This document shows, in pieces, positions 33,780 through 45,705 of a stretch of 64,000 bases of DNA (position 1 is the stretch's first letter; each line of letters starts with the position of its first letter). Position numbers and translations under genes: made by a program. The notes under the pieces are model-generated. The model worked only from the letters and a program-made list of their open reading frames with translations, searched no databases and had not been told where the DNA came from. The DNA comes from Ifrita kowaldi (Eukaryota > Chordata > Aves > Passeriformes > Cinclosomatidae): contig VZRS01007538.1 of NCBI GenBank assembly GCA_013398055.1, forward strand, positions 84,302 to 148,301. The letters run 5' to 3'.

Positions 33780-34330
33780 CCAAAGAGTTCTTCCATTTTA
33801 TCAGCTAATTAACTCATCTGGCTTTAAAATACAAGTGCATCCTTCTTGGCTTTTGTCATGTGTCACCACCTTCCAGGGAGTTATGATGTCTTATTTACAC
33901 AGGAAATACAGAAGGAGGGAAGTGAACCTGCTCAGTGCTGAAATTTATACCCAAAGCCGCCGTACCAAAGCCATTATTTCATATTCATCTACAGACACAA
34001 AATACGTGTTAATTAACCAAAGTGCTGCTAGTGGGCATATGCAAATGAAGTGGCATCAATCAGGCCAGGATCACCTCTTTTTTTTTGAGTTTTTCCTTTA
34101 TTAAGAAATACAGCTTTGTGCTGACTGCAGTTCCTTAATATCAGATCTGTGCCTTGAAGCTCAGCCTGCAAAGAGCCTCAGAATCTCCCAGCGCTGCAGA
34201 ACCCACTGCAAATGATGCAGCTGATAATGAAGAATTCCTGTGTAATCCCAGGGAGGAGAGAAGTGTCTGGATCTGCCTCAGGCACAAAGAACCCCAGTTT
34301 GTTTTTGTAGGAGGTGTTTCATTCTGTCAA
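33780..34330. promoter_or_regulatory. Candidate conserved noncoding island with octamer site
   Basis: About 550 bases of AT-rich complex sequence. It contains an octamer-type ATGCAAAT at 34039-34046 and a TTAATTAA at 34009-34016, the kind of sites bound by POU and homeodomain factors. The plus strand is open for 89 codons (33835-34104) without a recognised family. Confidence 0.35.
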
Positions 34331-35817
34331 AGCAGCAGATTTAAATGGAGAGAGAAAATCAGGCATAAATTCACATTTGGGCTAAATATATCCAACTTCA
34401 GATGGAAGATGGGAGTTTTGAGTCTGCAGCTCTGCTTTTCCAAGGCACACAGTGACAGCAGGACCCACGGGATCTGCCCTGGCGGTGTGACCAGTGCTCA
34501 GAGGGGGATCCTGCGTGGCCTGTCCCTTCCCTGCTCCCTGGGAGCCACTACCAGAGGCACTGGGGGTGCTCCTGGCGCCTCAGCTTTGAAATTCCTCAGC
34601 TCTTTGCCCAGCACTCTGCACACCCCTGTGCTGCCCATCTGCCAGGGTTCCTGCCTGCAGGAGGAGCTTTGGCACTGGGCAGGCTCGGGGCTGACCTGCC
34701 TCCAGCAGCTGCTTGAGCTCATTGTGCCTCTGGCATCATTCCAGCATTGCTGGTGCTGAGGGCAGAGCAGGCTTTTCAGAATTGCTTGGTGGGATGCATT
34801 TCGTTTCCTTCCCAGAGGATATATTGGATATTACTGATGAGCCAGGATGGGGGGAAGGGGCTGGATGGAGCCTTTAAGAAGAGCTGGCAAATTGTGAATG
34901 GCAAAGAAACTTCTTGTTTTCTGGTCTTTTCCATCCAGAGATGTGATCCCCCCACCAAAGGGACACAGCTGTTGATTTTCACCTTTCAGGTGGCCCAGCA
35001 AGGTTCCCAGTGTGAGCCCCAGCTGCTCTGGATTCCTCCTGTGCCTGCCCATTTTGTCCCCGGAGCTCTGGATGGGGGGAATTGATCCAAATCCCGGGGC
35101 TGAACCATCCCCTTGTGATTTTTTGTGCTGTCAGGACACGTTTCCCTCTTTCCAGTCCCTTCCAGTCAGTGTGAGCTCCAGGAGAGTGAACCCAAGCCCA
35201 CACCTGGGGCTCAGCTGTCACCCCCAATTGGTTGGATTTGGTTGACTCTGCGGCTGCAGAGCTGCAAACACCAAGTTTGCACCTGGAAGTTCCATGCTTC
35301 TCCTCGCCTTCCTGGGACCTGGGGTTTAAATCCATCTAAATGTACAGAATTACACCTGGTTTCTATTCAGCATTTTGGCTTTGGCCACTCTGAAACCCTG
35401 TGGGTCTGCAATGAGCTTGTGTTCCTCGTTGGATTACTCCAGGATCAGGAGCCTGGCCTTTGGCTGTGAACATTAAACCCCAGCATTCCCCAGCATTTGG
35501 ATTCTGCTCCAGATCCTGTAACCTCTCACCATCCTGGTGAACTCAGATTTTGGCAGGAATTGTTTTCTCCTTACCTGTGCTTGTTTCAGAGGGTGCTCGG
35601 AGGTGGGGAGGCACAGGAGATGGCCCAGGCTGTGGCCCAGGGGCTCCTGCTTCCACGGCCAGCACAGATGTCTTCATTCCACTCTTGAAAACAGCAGAGC
35701 TGGAAGAAACCTGCACTTTCTTGATGTTGCCAGCAGCTCCTGCCCTGAGCTGCCCTCCCAAAGCCCCCCAGGCCCCTCCAGCCACAGCCCAGTCCCCGAG
35801 CGAGGGGCACAGTTTGG
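34331..35817. other. Unique sequence without recognised gene
   Basis: No repeat family or conserved exon recognised. Confidence 0.5.
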
Positions 35818-35892
35818 CTGTGGCACGTGGGCACCCAAAATGCTGTGGCACCTGGGCACCCAAAATGCTGTGGCACCTGGGCACCCCAAATG
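35818..35892. repeat. 25-bp tandem repeat, three copies
   Basis: The unit is ctgtggcacctgggcaccca followed by aaatg; copies start at 35818, 35843 and 35868, nearly identical. Confidence 0.95.
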
Positions 35893-36351
35893 CTGGCCAG
35901 CCACGCTCCCCACGCCAACCTCCCTCCGCAGCTCGAGCTACCCACAGGATCCCAGGGCTGCAACCACATTTCCAGTCCAATTTCATCACAGCCACCGAGT
36001 CCCTGGGAGTTTTCTTGGGTTCCTGCTGCCTGCACAGGGAGGAGCTGCTGCCCAGCACTGGGAACCTGGACACTCCACTGGCCTGGTGCTGCTCAGCTGC
36101 CCCCTCATCCCACACCATCCCATCAGAGCACGGGATCACTTTTCCATGGCTTTGCTTTGCTAAAGGCTCTCCCAGCCCCTCACTGACCCCATCTGCTGCA
36201 CCTGGGCTGCACCTCCTGGCCGAGGGTTCCTGTGCTGCCTGGAGCTGCATCTCCACTGCTGCTGAGGCCATGGAGCAAAAGCTTCCAAATCAGGCTTACA
36301 AATGGTTCAGGAGGCAGACCCAGGTCCCCGTGGCTCAGGCTGTGGGGATGG
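35893..36351. other. Unique sequence without recognised gene
   Basis: Open frames on both strands, none recognised. Confidence 0.5.
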
Positions 36352-36391
36352 CAGGAGCAGCAGGAGCAGCAGGAGCAGCAGGAGCAGCAGA
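36352..36391. repeat. (CAGGAGCAG)n short tandem repeat
   Basis: About four and a half copies of a 9-base unit; it encodes Ala-Gly-Ala in one frame, but there is no gene evidence. Confidence 0.92.
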
Positions 36392-39300
36392 CAGACCCTC
36401 TCCAGCAGGGCACCTCACCGGTAATTTTTGCTGACAGCCCAAAATCAGCCAAGTGAACCATTGTAAAAGCCCTTCAGAACTGTTCATTGCCATCATTTGC
36501 TGCTTCTGTCAGGCACACAGAAGTGTGTCTTGTCATGTCTTTTGTCTCATTTTTACAAGAGTTCTGTTGTCTATTTAGATTAAATTACAGGAGCAAACAG
36601 TGGCTCGGGGATTAGCAGTGGTGTGATCCGAGGAGCGTTCAGGAGCAGGAGCAGGGCGGTTACCTCAGGTGGAACTGTCAGGAAATAGATTTTTTCCCTG
36701 CTGTGTAAGCTCAGATGTGGCAGCTGAAGCTGCACCCAGCGTGGGTGGATCCCCAGTGGAAGGAGCAGCCCATGGAGGGGGTGTCTGGTGTCCCCAGGTG
36801 AGGCGAGGGACTGGGGACAGGTTTGGATTCAGCTGCTGGGGTGAATTTGGGGTGTCTGGGAGCAGGTGCTGCTGCTCTGGTGGCTGCTGGGTTTGGGGAG
36901 CTGCTGCCAGGGCAGCCCCGTGCCCTGGGGAGGTGAGGATCCTGCTGGGAACCTCCTGGGCAAGAGCCAACTCCCTCAGGAGGGAAAAGCTCCCGGCAAA
37001 AGGGGCAGGAGGTGTGGGATTTGTGTCATCCCTGCCTCCAAAACCCTCTGGTGGAGATTTGCACCCCAGGCCGGGGAGTGTGGCCCTATGTCCTGCTTCA
37101 AAGTGCCTCCTCCTTCTGAGATCTCTGTTATATTTAAATTTATAAACATTTACAGCAGCTGTATTTTCATTTTTTGGGAGGGACACGTAGACACTGAATC
37201 TTCCTCCCCTGTTCCCACACCTTTATGTCCAATAAAATTGAGAAGTATCTTCCCAAAAATGAGCATCCAGGGGAGTGTGAGCCTGGGCTGCCTGATTTCA
37301 TTAGCTCCAGGGGTAGCACTCGCTGTGTTTAATGGATTTGCTTGGCTTTCTGGGACACATTTAAAGGGGAAAATGTGTTTATTGGCATCAAATTTAGAAG
37401 ACCTGTAACATTTAAGAGGGAGGTATGTTTGAAAATGTGATATGAAATGGGGAATTGTCAGTTTTGCTGTCTTTGCAGAAGTTCTGGCAGCTTTACTGAC
37501 CACGTTTCTGTGGTGCAGATAGAATCTGAGCCCTAAAAAACAGAATGCATAATAAAATACCTATGGCATGCCATCATTTCTGGTTATGTTACTGTAACTG
37601 GGGTGTATATCTGAAGGCAATCATTGCTGTAGAGGAGGGAGGAAAACACAGAGAGAGCTTTAAATTTCATTAGACATTGAAACATCTGAAGGAGGAACTC
37701 TAATGGTTATATATAATAAACCTCTTTTTTTATCTTCCCATAAAATTGTATCTCTTTTCCTTTTTCCCCTCAAGTTGATCTGCCCTGCAGTGTGCAGGGC
37801 TCTGAAATAAACCCATGATTAACTAAACAACAGGAATTCATAAACCTCCTTATTTTATAGCAGCATTTGAGGTAGTGCACAGTGCGTGCTCCCCGAGCTG
37901 ATCTCCACCCTCAGGTCCATTACTGGAGCTGCAGATAAATGAGGAGTTACACCTGGTGGAGGCTGTGCTCAGGCATTCTCACCCTGCTGCTGGAAATCCA
38001 GGCCTTTATGGAAGGAGAAGAGCAATCTTCTTTACAGGTACAAGGAAACGTGACCCAAGGCTGGAGATCTCAGGGGATGGTGTTGCTCCTGCCGAGCTCT
38101 TCTCAGCACATCCTCAGGAAGTGCAAAGAAGATTCCTTTTCCTGGGTTTCCATATTTCCATTCCAGTTAAGAGCAAGTCCTGGGGCTGCTTTCCTTACTG
38201 GCAAGCATCACTGGGAGGGAGAGAGGAGAGCTGTGCTCTGGAGAAGCAGCTCAGTTGTTGGCAGGGAGAGCTCCTGGCAAATACTGGAAATAGAACAGAG
38301 GGAAGAGTGTCCGATGGAGGCAGCTGAAAGGCATGGAGAGCATTGTGCAGAAGCTGCTGGTGATCACCTGGAGGGGCTGTGGCTCTCGGAGCTGAGCAGG
38401 TTTCTCTGTTAGAATTGCTCCCGAGCTGTTCGGTCCCTTGGAGGTGGAAGTTTTGTGATGGTTGAGCCACGTTTGATGCAGGGTCCTGCAAGCCCCACAG
38501 ATTTCCCTGCCCGTGTCCCTCCTGGGACTTGTGAAACTCTGTCCTCTCCTGTGCATGGAGGTGTCACCGTGGCAGCTCCTGCAAACAGCACCTCTGAGTC
38601 AGTGGCAGCAAAGGCACGGGGATTTATCAGGGAAGGAGCTGGGAACAAACTGCTCTGGCTGCCCACACCCTGCCTGCTCCAGGACTGCAGGCTCAGAGGC
38701 GATTCTGAGCTGGAAATGGTCCAGAGGAGCTGATGGAGGGCACAGAAGGGCTCCTTCATGGGGGAGTGCTCAGCAGAGAGAGTCTGGAGCCTGGAGGGAG
38801 GAGGAGGATGTGGGAAAGCTCTGAATCAGAAGGGACGGGGAAGCAAAGAGAGGCTTTTCCCTGGGCCCTGCACGGGGAGCACAGAGGGGTTCGGAGACAC
38901 CGAAGGTGCTGCTCTACTCTGTGTGTGGGTACGTGGCTGCTGCTAAAAGTTCACTTGTTCAACAAGTTCCTGCATTGATTCCTGGATGAAAAGCCCACTG
39001 AGGGCTATTAATGTAGAGAAGGCTGTCTCTGGCTCTGAATGTCACCCCCGTCTCTGCCCAAGGCTGGGAGTGAGCTCTGGGGTGGCAGAACTGCACGTTC
39101 CTCCTCTTCACCAGACACCAGCTGTTGGCTACACCCAGCTCCACTTCCCAGTAAAAAACCTGGGCTTGGATTTGGCTGAAGGCAAAAAGAGAACTCCGGG
39201 ATTTTGCCTCTGCTCAGCCTCTTCCACCCCCCCGTTTCCCCCTCATTTTGTCGAGCACGCAGCAGTGTGCTGGTTGTGGCCTTGCAGTGCTCTGGGCTTC

Positions 39301-40281
39301 TTATTGAAGGGTCTCCTCTTCCAGACCTTTTGGAGAAATCCTGGACTATTCCTGTGCTTTAAAAGGAGAAGAAAGAATTGGGCATGGAGAGGTTCCTCCT
39401 GCTGAGGTCTCACTTCTGCTCTGGGAGTTTGGATAAGGGCCTGAGGGTGGCTCCAGCGCTGGGGATGGGGAGAGATGGATCTCAGCCCTTGTTTCCCCTC
39501 TGCCTGTGTGGCTTCACCCCCACAGCTCCTGTGTGTTTGCAGGACAGCTCTGGCAAAGCCAGAGAGCACAGGAGATGCACACGAGTTTACAGCAAGTGAT
39601 TTCCGAGTTGTTTGTGCTCCCTGCCGCCAGCTAAATCCACGGATGGAGGGAAGTGCTTGGCAGGGGGAAGGATTTCTTCTGACAGAGCAAATCAGCTCAA
39701 AATCTCCTTGCAGGAGAGGTTAAGCACAGCAGCCCCAGATCTGTCAAAACTACACTCATTTCATCATCAAGGCAGACAATGTTCTCTCTTCCGCAGTGAG
39801 GAGTGTGCTGTTTGTTAACCCTTTACCCCCTTCCCTTCTCAATAGCTGCCCTTTAATCACCTGTTAATCAGATTAGGGGGCCTGAGTGCCTCCTCCTCGC
39901 TGTGTCCCTGCCAGCCCAGCCGAGCCAGTTAAAAGGCAGGATTGGCACATGCTACAGAATTTTCTATTTGATTTTTTTTCCTGCTGTTGCCCCTCGTTTG
40001 ACCCTTCCTTTGTGGCTCTCTCGTGGAGATGCTGGGAGATGGAATCTCTTTCCTTTTGCGGGCGCTGTGTTTGGCACCGGGGCCCTGCAGCGAGGCCGGT
40101 GCAGCAGCACTTCCATTAAGTCACTTCAGGGAGGTTTAGCAGGGCCATAAAAGCCCGGGCTGGGCTGAAGGCTGAGGCACAGAGGCTGCAGGTACCCCGA
40201 GGCAGCAGGGATGGGCTCTCTGGCTCGATGAGTGGGGAGATGCAGCTGACAGAGCAGAGCTCAAATCTCTGTCCTGAGCAG
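36392..40281. other. Unique sequence; AT-rich 37100-37900
   Basis: No exon or repeat family recognised. 37100-37900 is AT-rich and complex, with ttatatataataaacc and other low-G+C patches, and could include conserved noncoding DNA. Confidence 0.45.
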
Positions 40282-40350
40282 GGCCAGGAGCAGGACTGGA
40301 TGATCCCTGTGGGGCTCTTCCAGCTCGGGGTACTCTGTGATTCCGTAAAA
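40282..40350 (+). mobile_element. Very old CR1 3' terminus
   Basis: The pattern ggatgatccctgtggggctc, then ttccagctcggggtactctg and tgattccgt resembles an eroded CR1 tail. Short and diverged, so uncertain. Confidence 0.5.
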
Positions 40351-41619
40351 TGCTTTTCTGGCACTGCTGTTATTGCCAGGATTTGTTCTTCCACACGAAC
40401 AGCAGGTCAGAAAGGAGACGAACAGAATTGATGCAACAGCAGAGCTTAGATAAAAGAAGTGACTGCAGGACACATTTATAGTGCAAAGAAAAGCAGCTTT
40501 GAGTCCCCACCTCAGAAAAGATGTTTCCCTTCCAGGAGTGATTGAAACGCTGCTTTTAAAAAGGAGGAAGAAAAAGCACTGAGGATGCTTGAGGCTCAGT
40601 GGAACAGCTGGTGTGTCCCTGGCCCGGGGCGGGTCGGGCCGGCACAGCCACAATTCCCTGGCCCCAGCAGGGACACAGGGAACGTCTGGAGCTGCAGAGG
40701 TGACACCAGAGCCGGAGCCGTCAGTGGGACAGAGCTCCTGCCCTGCAGCCAGCCCTGACCATCGGCGCTCTGCGCTGGAGCATCCCAAACACTGGGAGAG
40801 CCACACCCCTCACACCCAGCAAACCCTGCCCGCGTTTATCATTTCAAAGTCTGGCTCTCCAAAGCCCGACCAGCCTGTGCTGTAACTAATTCCCAAATTG
40901 GCCTGTGCAGAACCAGGAGATGGCCTCGATGATCCTCGGGGTTCCTCCCACCTCGGGATCCTCTGGGCTGCATCAGCTGCTCAGGGAGCGGGCTCTGGCT
41001 CTGGCCAGGCACCGAGCTCTTGGGGTGCTCCTGTTCAGGACAAAGGCCTCACTCCCAGGCTGTCACTCACTGAGGCTTTCCCTGCTCTGTCTCAGCTCCT
41101 CTGGAAGGCACTGCTGTTTAAAGGCAGCAGATGTTCTCCCAGGCACGCACAGATATCAGACACACCTCGCCCTGTCTCGCCTTGTGCTTCCCGCACGGCG
41201 CACGGAGCTGCTGGCTCCGTCCTGGAGCTCTCCTGGCAGTGACATGGTCAGATCTCAAAGCAGATGTTACCATTTCCCCGTGAACATCTGCAGGGCAGCA
41301 GGTGACAACTAAAGTTACCGGAAAATGCCCATTTTTCTGCTCTCCTGCTTTTTGAAGCGATCCATAACAAATTCCCTTGGAGGCAGAAAGTGGCAACTCC
41401 TTGGTGTTTGCTAAGGGGAAATCTTGAGATACGGTAAACTCACCTGAATTTCTGAGTCTTGCAAGCATAAAAAGGCACAAAGGCAGTCTTTAGTCTGGCA
41501 TTTTCCCGTTTCTCTTGGTTACTATCAGAGGAGGTAGAAATTTTCCCTTGGAATGGGATGTGGCAGTGCCTGTGGTAAATGGAGCCCTGGGATCTTTATG
41601 GGGTTTTTCAAATGTATTT

Positions 41620-41645
41620 TATTATTGTTATTATTGTTATTATTG
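41620..41645. repeat. (TTATTATTG)n microsatellite
   Basis: About three copies of a 9-base AT-rich unit. Confidence 0.9.
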
Positions 41646-42049
41646 GCTGGTCCTCAGGGTAGAGTATTCCTGAATGTAAGGAACCACAGGACCCAGGGTT
41701 ATTGCTGTTTGATGATGAAGTAAGGGGTGATGAAGTGATGATGAGCACGGGGTGTCCCTAAGCATGGGAATGCAAAGCCTTGGGCTGTGCCAGAAATCCT
41801 GGGAGCACCCAAACCTGTTAACAGGCATCACTTGCAGGGCATCCAACGCCAGGCTTTGCTCTGCTGTTCCCCTTTCTGGATGATCCAGCAGGCAGCAGAA
41901 TGAGGGGCAGGCGTGTGGCTGTCCTTTGTGATCCCGTGGGCTCATCCCTGTGGGAGATCTCCTGGCATCCTGCTCGTTACGGTATCGATTGTGGGGTCTG
42001 GCTCGGTTTGGACGGTCGGGATGGATGGAGACGAGAGATCTCTGAAGTC

Positions 42050-42050
42050 N
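42050..42050. other. Single N (probable assembly join)
   Basis: One ambiguous base following gagatctctgaagtc. Confidence 0.75.
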
Positions 42051-43721
42051 AGCAAATGGAGTCGTTGTGGGACCCGGCCCTGCTCTGTCCCCAAGGACCT
42101 GGGGAGATGTGGGACTCTGCCCCCCAGAGCACAGCACCCTTGGCTGAGGGGCTGGGTGCAGGATTTGGAGATGAGCTTTCCCTGAGCGTGCCTTCAGTCT
42201 GTGCTCGGGGAGCTGCTGCTGCTGTGGAGCGCTGCTCGTGGCTGCTGGGGGAGGGAAACCCGCAGTCCCCGCCGAGCTGAACCTTCCTGGGGGCTGCTGC
42301 CAGCAATCACACTTTGCACTGCTGCCAGCACAGTCCCTTCCAAACCGGGAATGCAAGCAGGGATTGAGCTCGGGCCTGCCTGAGGTCTCCTGCTGGTTTG
42401 TGGGGTTTCCCTGGGCTCTGCCCTCCCAGATTTGTATTTCCCAGGATCTGGGCCTGCTTTCCCTTCTCGCTGTGTCTCTGGAGCACCCACTCCTGGTGCT
42501 CTGGGAGGTGGCCAGAAGCCAGTGAGGATCTCCAGGCTGCTGGGATGGGTTTGTGAAGGGATTTAATGCGTGGCCTGATGTCCCCACGGGGCTGCAGCTG
42601 GGTGAGGGTGGCTGTGCCCACAGCTCCCTGCAGCACAGGCACCCTGTGCCCCTGCTGGGGCTTCCCTGGCCTCCTGCTCCCCCTGCTCCTTGGGCAGGTC
42701 TTCTGCAAGCAGGAGAGATGCAACTGGAGTTATTTCAGCAGGAAAAAAGTGCTGGAGAGCTCGAGGTGAGAGGGGTGTGTCAGGGGAGAGCCACGTGTGC
42801 CAGTGGCAGGAGGCTTCACTGCCAGGAGCTGTGTGTGAGCCTGAACCTGCCTCTCCAGGCAGGGTTTGCCCAGGCTGCAGCAGGAGCGTGGGGTGGCTTA
42901 GCATCAACACCACGGTGCCAAATCCTCCCTGGCTGAGCGTGGCTCACACCAGCACCATCTCATCCTTTGCATCGCCAGGTAAAATACGCTGCAGTGATGA
43001 ATATTGCCTCTTCATTTAAAAATGATGGGAAAAAATCATCTCCCTCCCTGGCACTGCTCCGACCTGGAAAGGTCTGAGGGAGAGCAGAGCCTTGGTACCT
43101 TTGTACATCCCTCTGTTAACCCGAGTGCCACGAGAGCATCACCAGCCTCACTCAAACAAGGGCTTTTTGCTGAGGAGGAGCCTCAGGTGACCTGTGGGAC
43201 CTGGCAATGGCTGGGACTGGCAAACACTGCACATTATAAAACAATTCCAAGAGGGAAGTACGGCAATCCTGGCAGTGGGAAATGAGCAGGGCAGGGCTTT
43301 CCTGAAACCCTGGCTGCTCTGGACAAGGTGGCTCCTGGTGCCTTCCTGCAAAGCCTGCCTTATCTCCAGGGAAGGAAGAGTCCTAATTGAGGAGCTGCAT
43401 GCTGTGCATTCACCCCCAGCTCTGATTTATGGCTGCTGCTGCTGCTGCTGGAATACATATTCATGGCAGGGTTTGCATAGAGCAAAGCAAATTATTCTTG
43501 TGGAAATATATAGGGCAAGAATCCTTTCAGTTTGTTACCTCCTTGAGTGTCTCTGGTGATTGGAATGAAAAGCAGAGTGGTGGCTTTGGGTCTGCGTCAG
43601 TCTGGGAGGGAAGGGGAGCATTCCTTAGGGAGCAGTGCTTTGGAAAGGGATGTGGAGGATCCACAAATGCTGATGGACCCTGCCATTTATCCCCAGATCA
43701 CTCCTGTACATCATTACCAGA

Positions 43722-43920
43722 GAATTCTGGGATGGTTTGGGGCCTTAAAGCTCATCTCAGGAACACCTTCCACTGGTCCAGGTTGCTCCAAGTTCCATCC
43801 AGCCTGGACACTTCCAGGGATCCGGGGGCAGCCACAGCCTCTCTGGGCATCCTGTGCCTCCCCACCCTCACAGGGAAGGATTTTTTCCTGATACCAAATT
43901 TAAATCTGTGCTCTTTCAGC
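43722..43920 (-). mobile_element. CR1 LINE 3' end
   Basis: Antisense copy with gggatggtttggggccttaa, gatccgggggcagccacagc and cagggaaggattttttcctg. Diverged. Confidence 0.88.
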
Positions 43921-43928
43921 TCTTTCCC

Positions 43929-44180
43929 AGAATCACAGAATGAACGAGGTTGGAAAAGGCCTTTGAGATCATTGAGTCCAGCCTATGACCCAACACCTCC
44001 TCATCAGCCAAACCACGGCACTGAGGGCCACGTCCAGGCTTTGTTAAACCCTCCAGGGACGGTGACTCCACCCAGCCCTGGGCAGAGATTCCAGTGCCCA
44101 ATCACTCTTTCAGTGAAGAATTCGTTCCTGATGTCCAACCTAAACTTCCCCTGGTGCAGCCTGAGGCTGTGTCCTCTCTT
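43929..44180 (-). mobile_element. CR1 3' end of a second subfamily
   Basis: Directly beside the previous copy and in the same orientation: cagaatgaacgaggttggaa, acccaacacctcctcatcag and aacttcccctggtgcagcct. Matches 18891-19060. Confidence 0.9.
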
Positions 44181-45219
44181 TCTTTATCAGATCTGTTGGA
44201 TAAACTGCTCCCCATGCGCTGCTGGCCCAGCCTGGAAGGGGCCGTGCCACTGAGGGTGAGTTACTGGGGTGTGGCCACCTTGCCCCACTGCCCACAAATA
44301 CCAACCCCTCGTCCTTCCCCAGCACTGCCAGGAGCAGGCAAATCCCAGAGCCCAGGGAGAGCTGCTGCTGATTCCTGATGGAATGTGAGCTTTTAGTGTG
44401 CTGTGGAGATGAGATCTCCCGTTCAATTAATACACTCTGAACTCCAAATAATTACTGAAGGATAAAAAGAGCTCCAAGGGATGGATTACGTCCACAGCTG
44501 AGTGTGTCCTGAATGAAGGCAGGTCGGGACTGCTCCTCTCCTGGAGAGAAAATGCCTTTAGAAAGCCCGTGCCTGGGTCTGCCTGTGCAAATCCGAGCTC
44601 CTTCCCTTTTCCACTTGAATTATAAAATGTTTCTGTTTGTTTTATACAAGCATTCAATTGGCTTTGATAAGGAACACGATGTTATTTACTGTGCTCTAGC
44701 CTTGTACTTTAATCTGTGTTTTAGCAGCAGAACAAATTAACTGCTTTCTCCATCTCCAGGCAGAGCTCTCTGGTCCGGAGCCAGCTGAGCCTCCCAACAA
44801 AGGATGCTTTTAGTGCCTGCATCTTCCCGAGCTCCCATCTTTAGTGGATTATTTTATTATTCTGCCTCTGATTGGAGATCAGAAGTGGCTGTGTTTAAAG
44901 CTCTGTGTTTACACTAAACCAGCCTAAGCCCCCGAGCTGCAGCAGCCTGGCTCTGCTCCACGGAGAGCACCCCGTGTTCTTCCCAGTCCTGGGCTCTGCC
45001 AGAGTCACAGGGCTCTGACACACGTGGAGGGAAGTGGCAAATGCTGCCTGGGCAGCCAGGGATTATTAATCCTGGGAATTAACAGATGGGGAAATTTGGA
45101 AGCTAAAGAAACCTCCCTGAAAAGGGCTCATCTTCTGTAGGGTGGCAGCAGGGCCAGGGCAGGGATTGTCCCCTGTGCTGGGCACTGCTGTGGTCACCTG
45201 GGGTCAGTTTTGTGCCCCT
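44181..45219. other. Unique sequence, AT-rich 44590-44905
   Basis: No gene recognised; the AT-rich part is complex and may be conserved noncoding. Confidence 0.45.
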
Positions 45220-45705
45220 CAGGACAATACAGACCCTGAGGGGCTGGAGCGTGTCCAGGGCAGGGAACGGAGCTGGGAAGGGGCTGGAGCCCCAGGAGCA
45301 GCTGAGGGAGCTGGGAAAGGGGCTCAGCCTGGAGCAAAGGAGGCTCAGGGGGGACCTTGTGGCTCTGCACAACTCCCTCTGCACAACTCCCTGACAGGAG
45401 GGGGCAGCCGGGGGGGGTCGGGCTCTGCTCCCAGGGAACAGGGACAGGAGGAGAGGGAACGGCCTCAGGCCGGGCCAGGGGAGGCTCAGGGTGGACAGCA
45501 GCAGGAATTTCCCCATGGAAAGGGCTGTCCAGCCCTGGCACAGCTGCCCGGGGCAGGGGTGGAGTCCCCATCCCTGGAGGGGTTTAACAGACCTGTGGAT
45601 GTGGCACTCGGGGACATGGGGCAGTGGTGGCCTGGGCAGTGCTGGGGGTGGTTGGACTCGATGGTCTCCCAGGGCTTTTCCAACCTTAAAGAAGCTGGAA
45701 TTCAG
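45220..45705 (+). mobile_element. CR1 LINE 3' end, about 485 bp
   Basis: Longest copy of the subfamily also at 1-200: it includes gaggggctggagcgtgtcca, ctgagggagctgggaaaggg and gtggagtccccatccctgga, and ends ggcttttccaaccttaaaga. Confidence 0.92.

Larger units (their letters stand above)
40351..43721. other. Unique sequence with one N
   Basis: No gene recognised. It contains a (ttattattg)n microsatellite at 41620-41645, a single N at 42050 in a CpG-rich patch, a 315-codon minus open frame (42587-41640) without a recognised family, and a short (ctg)n at about 43430-43450. Confidence 0.45.
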
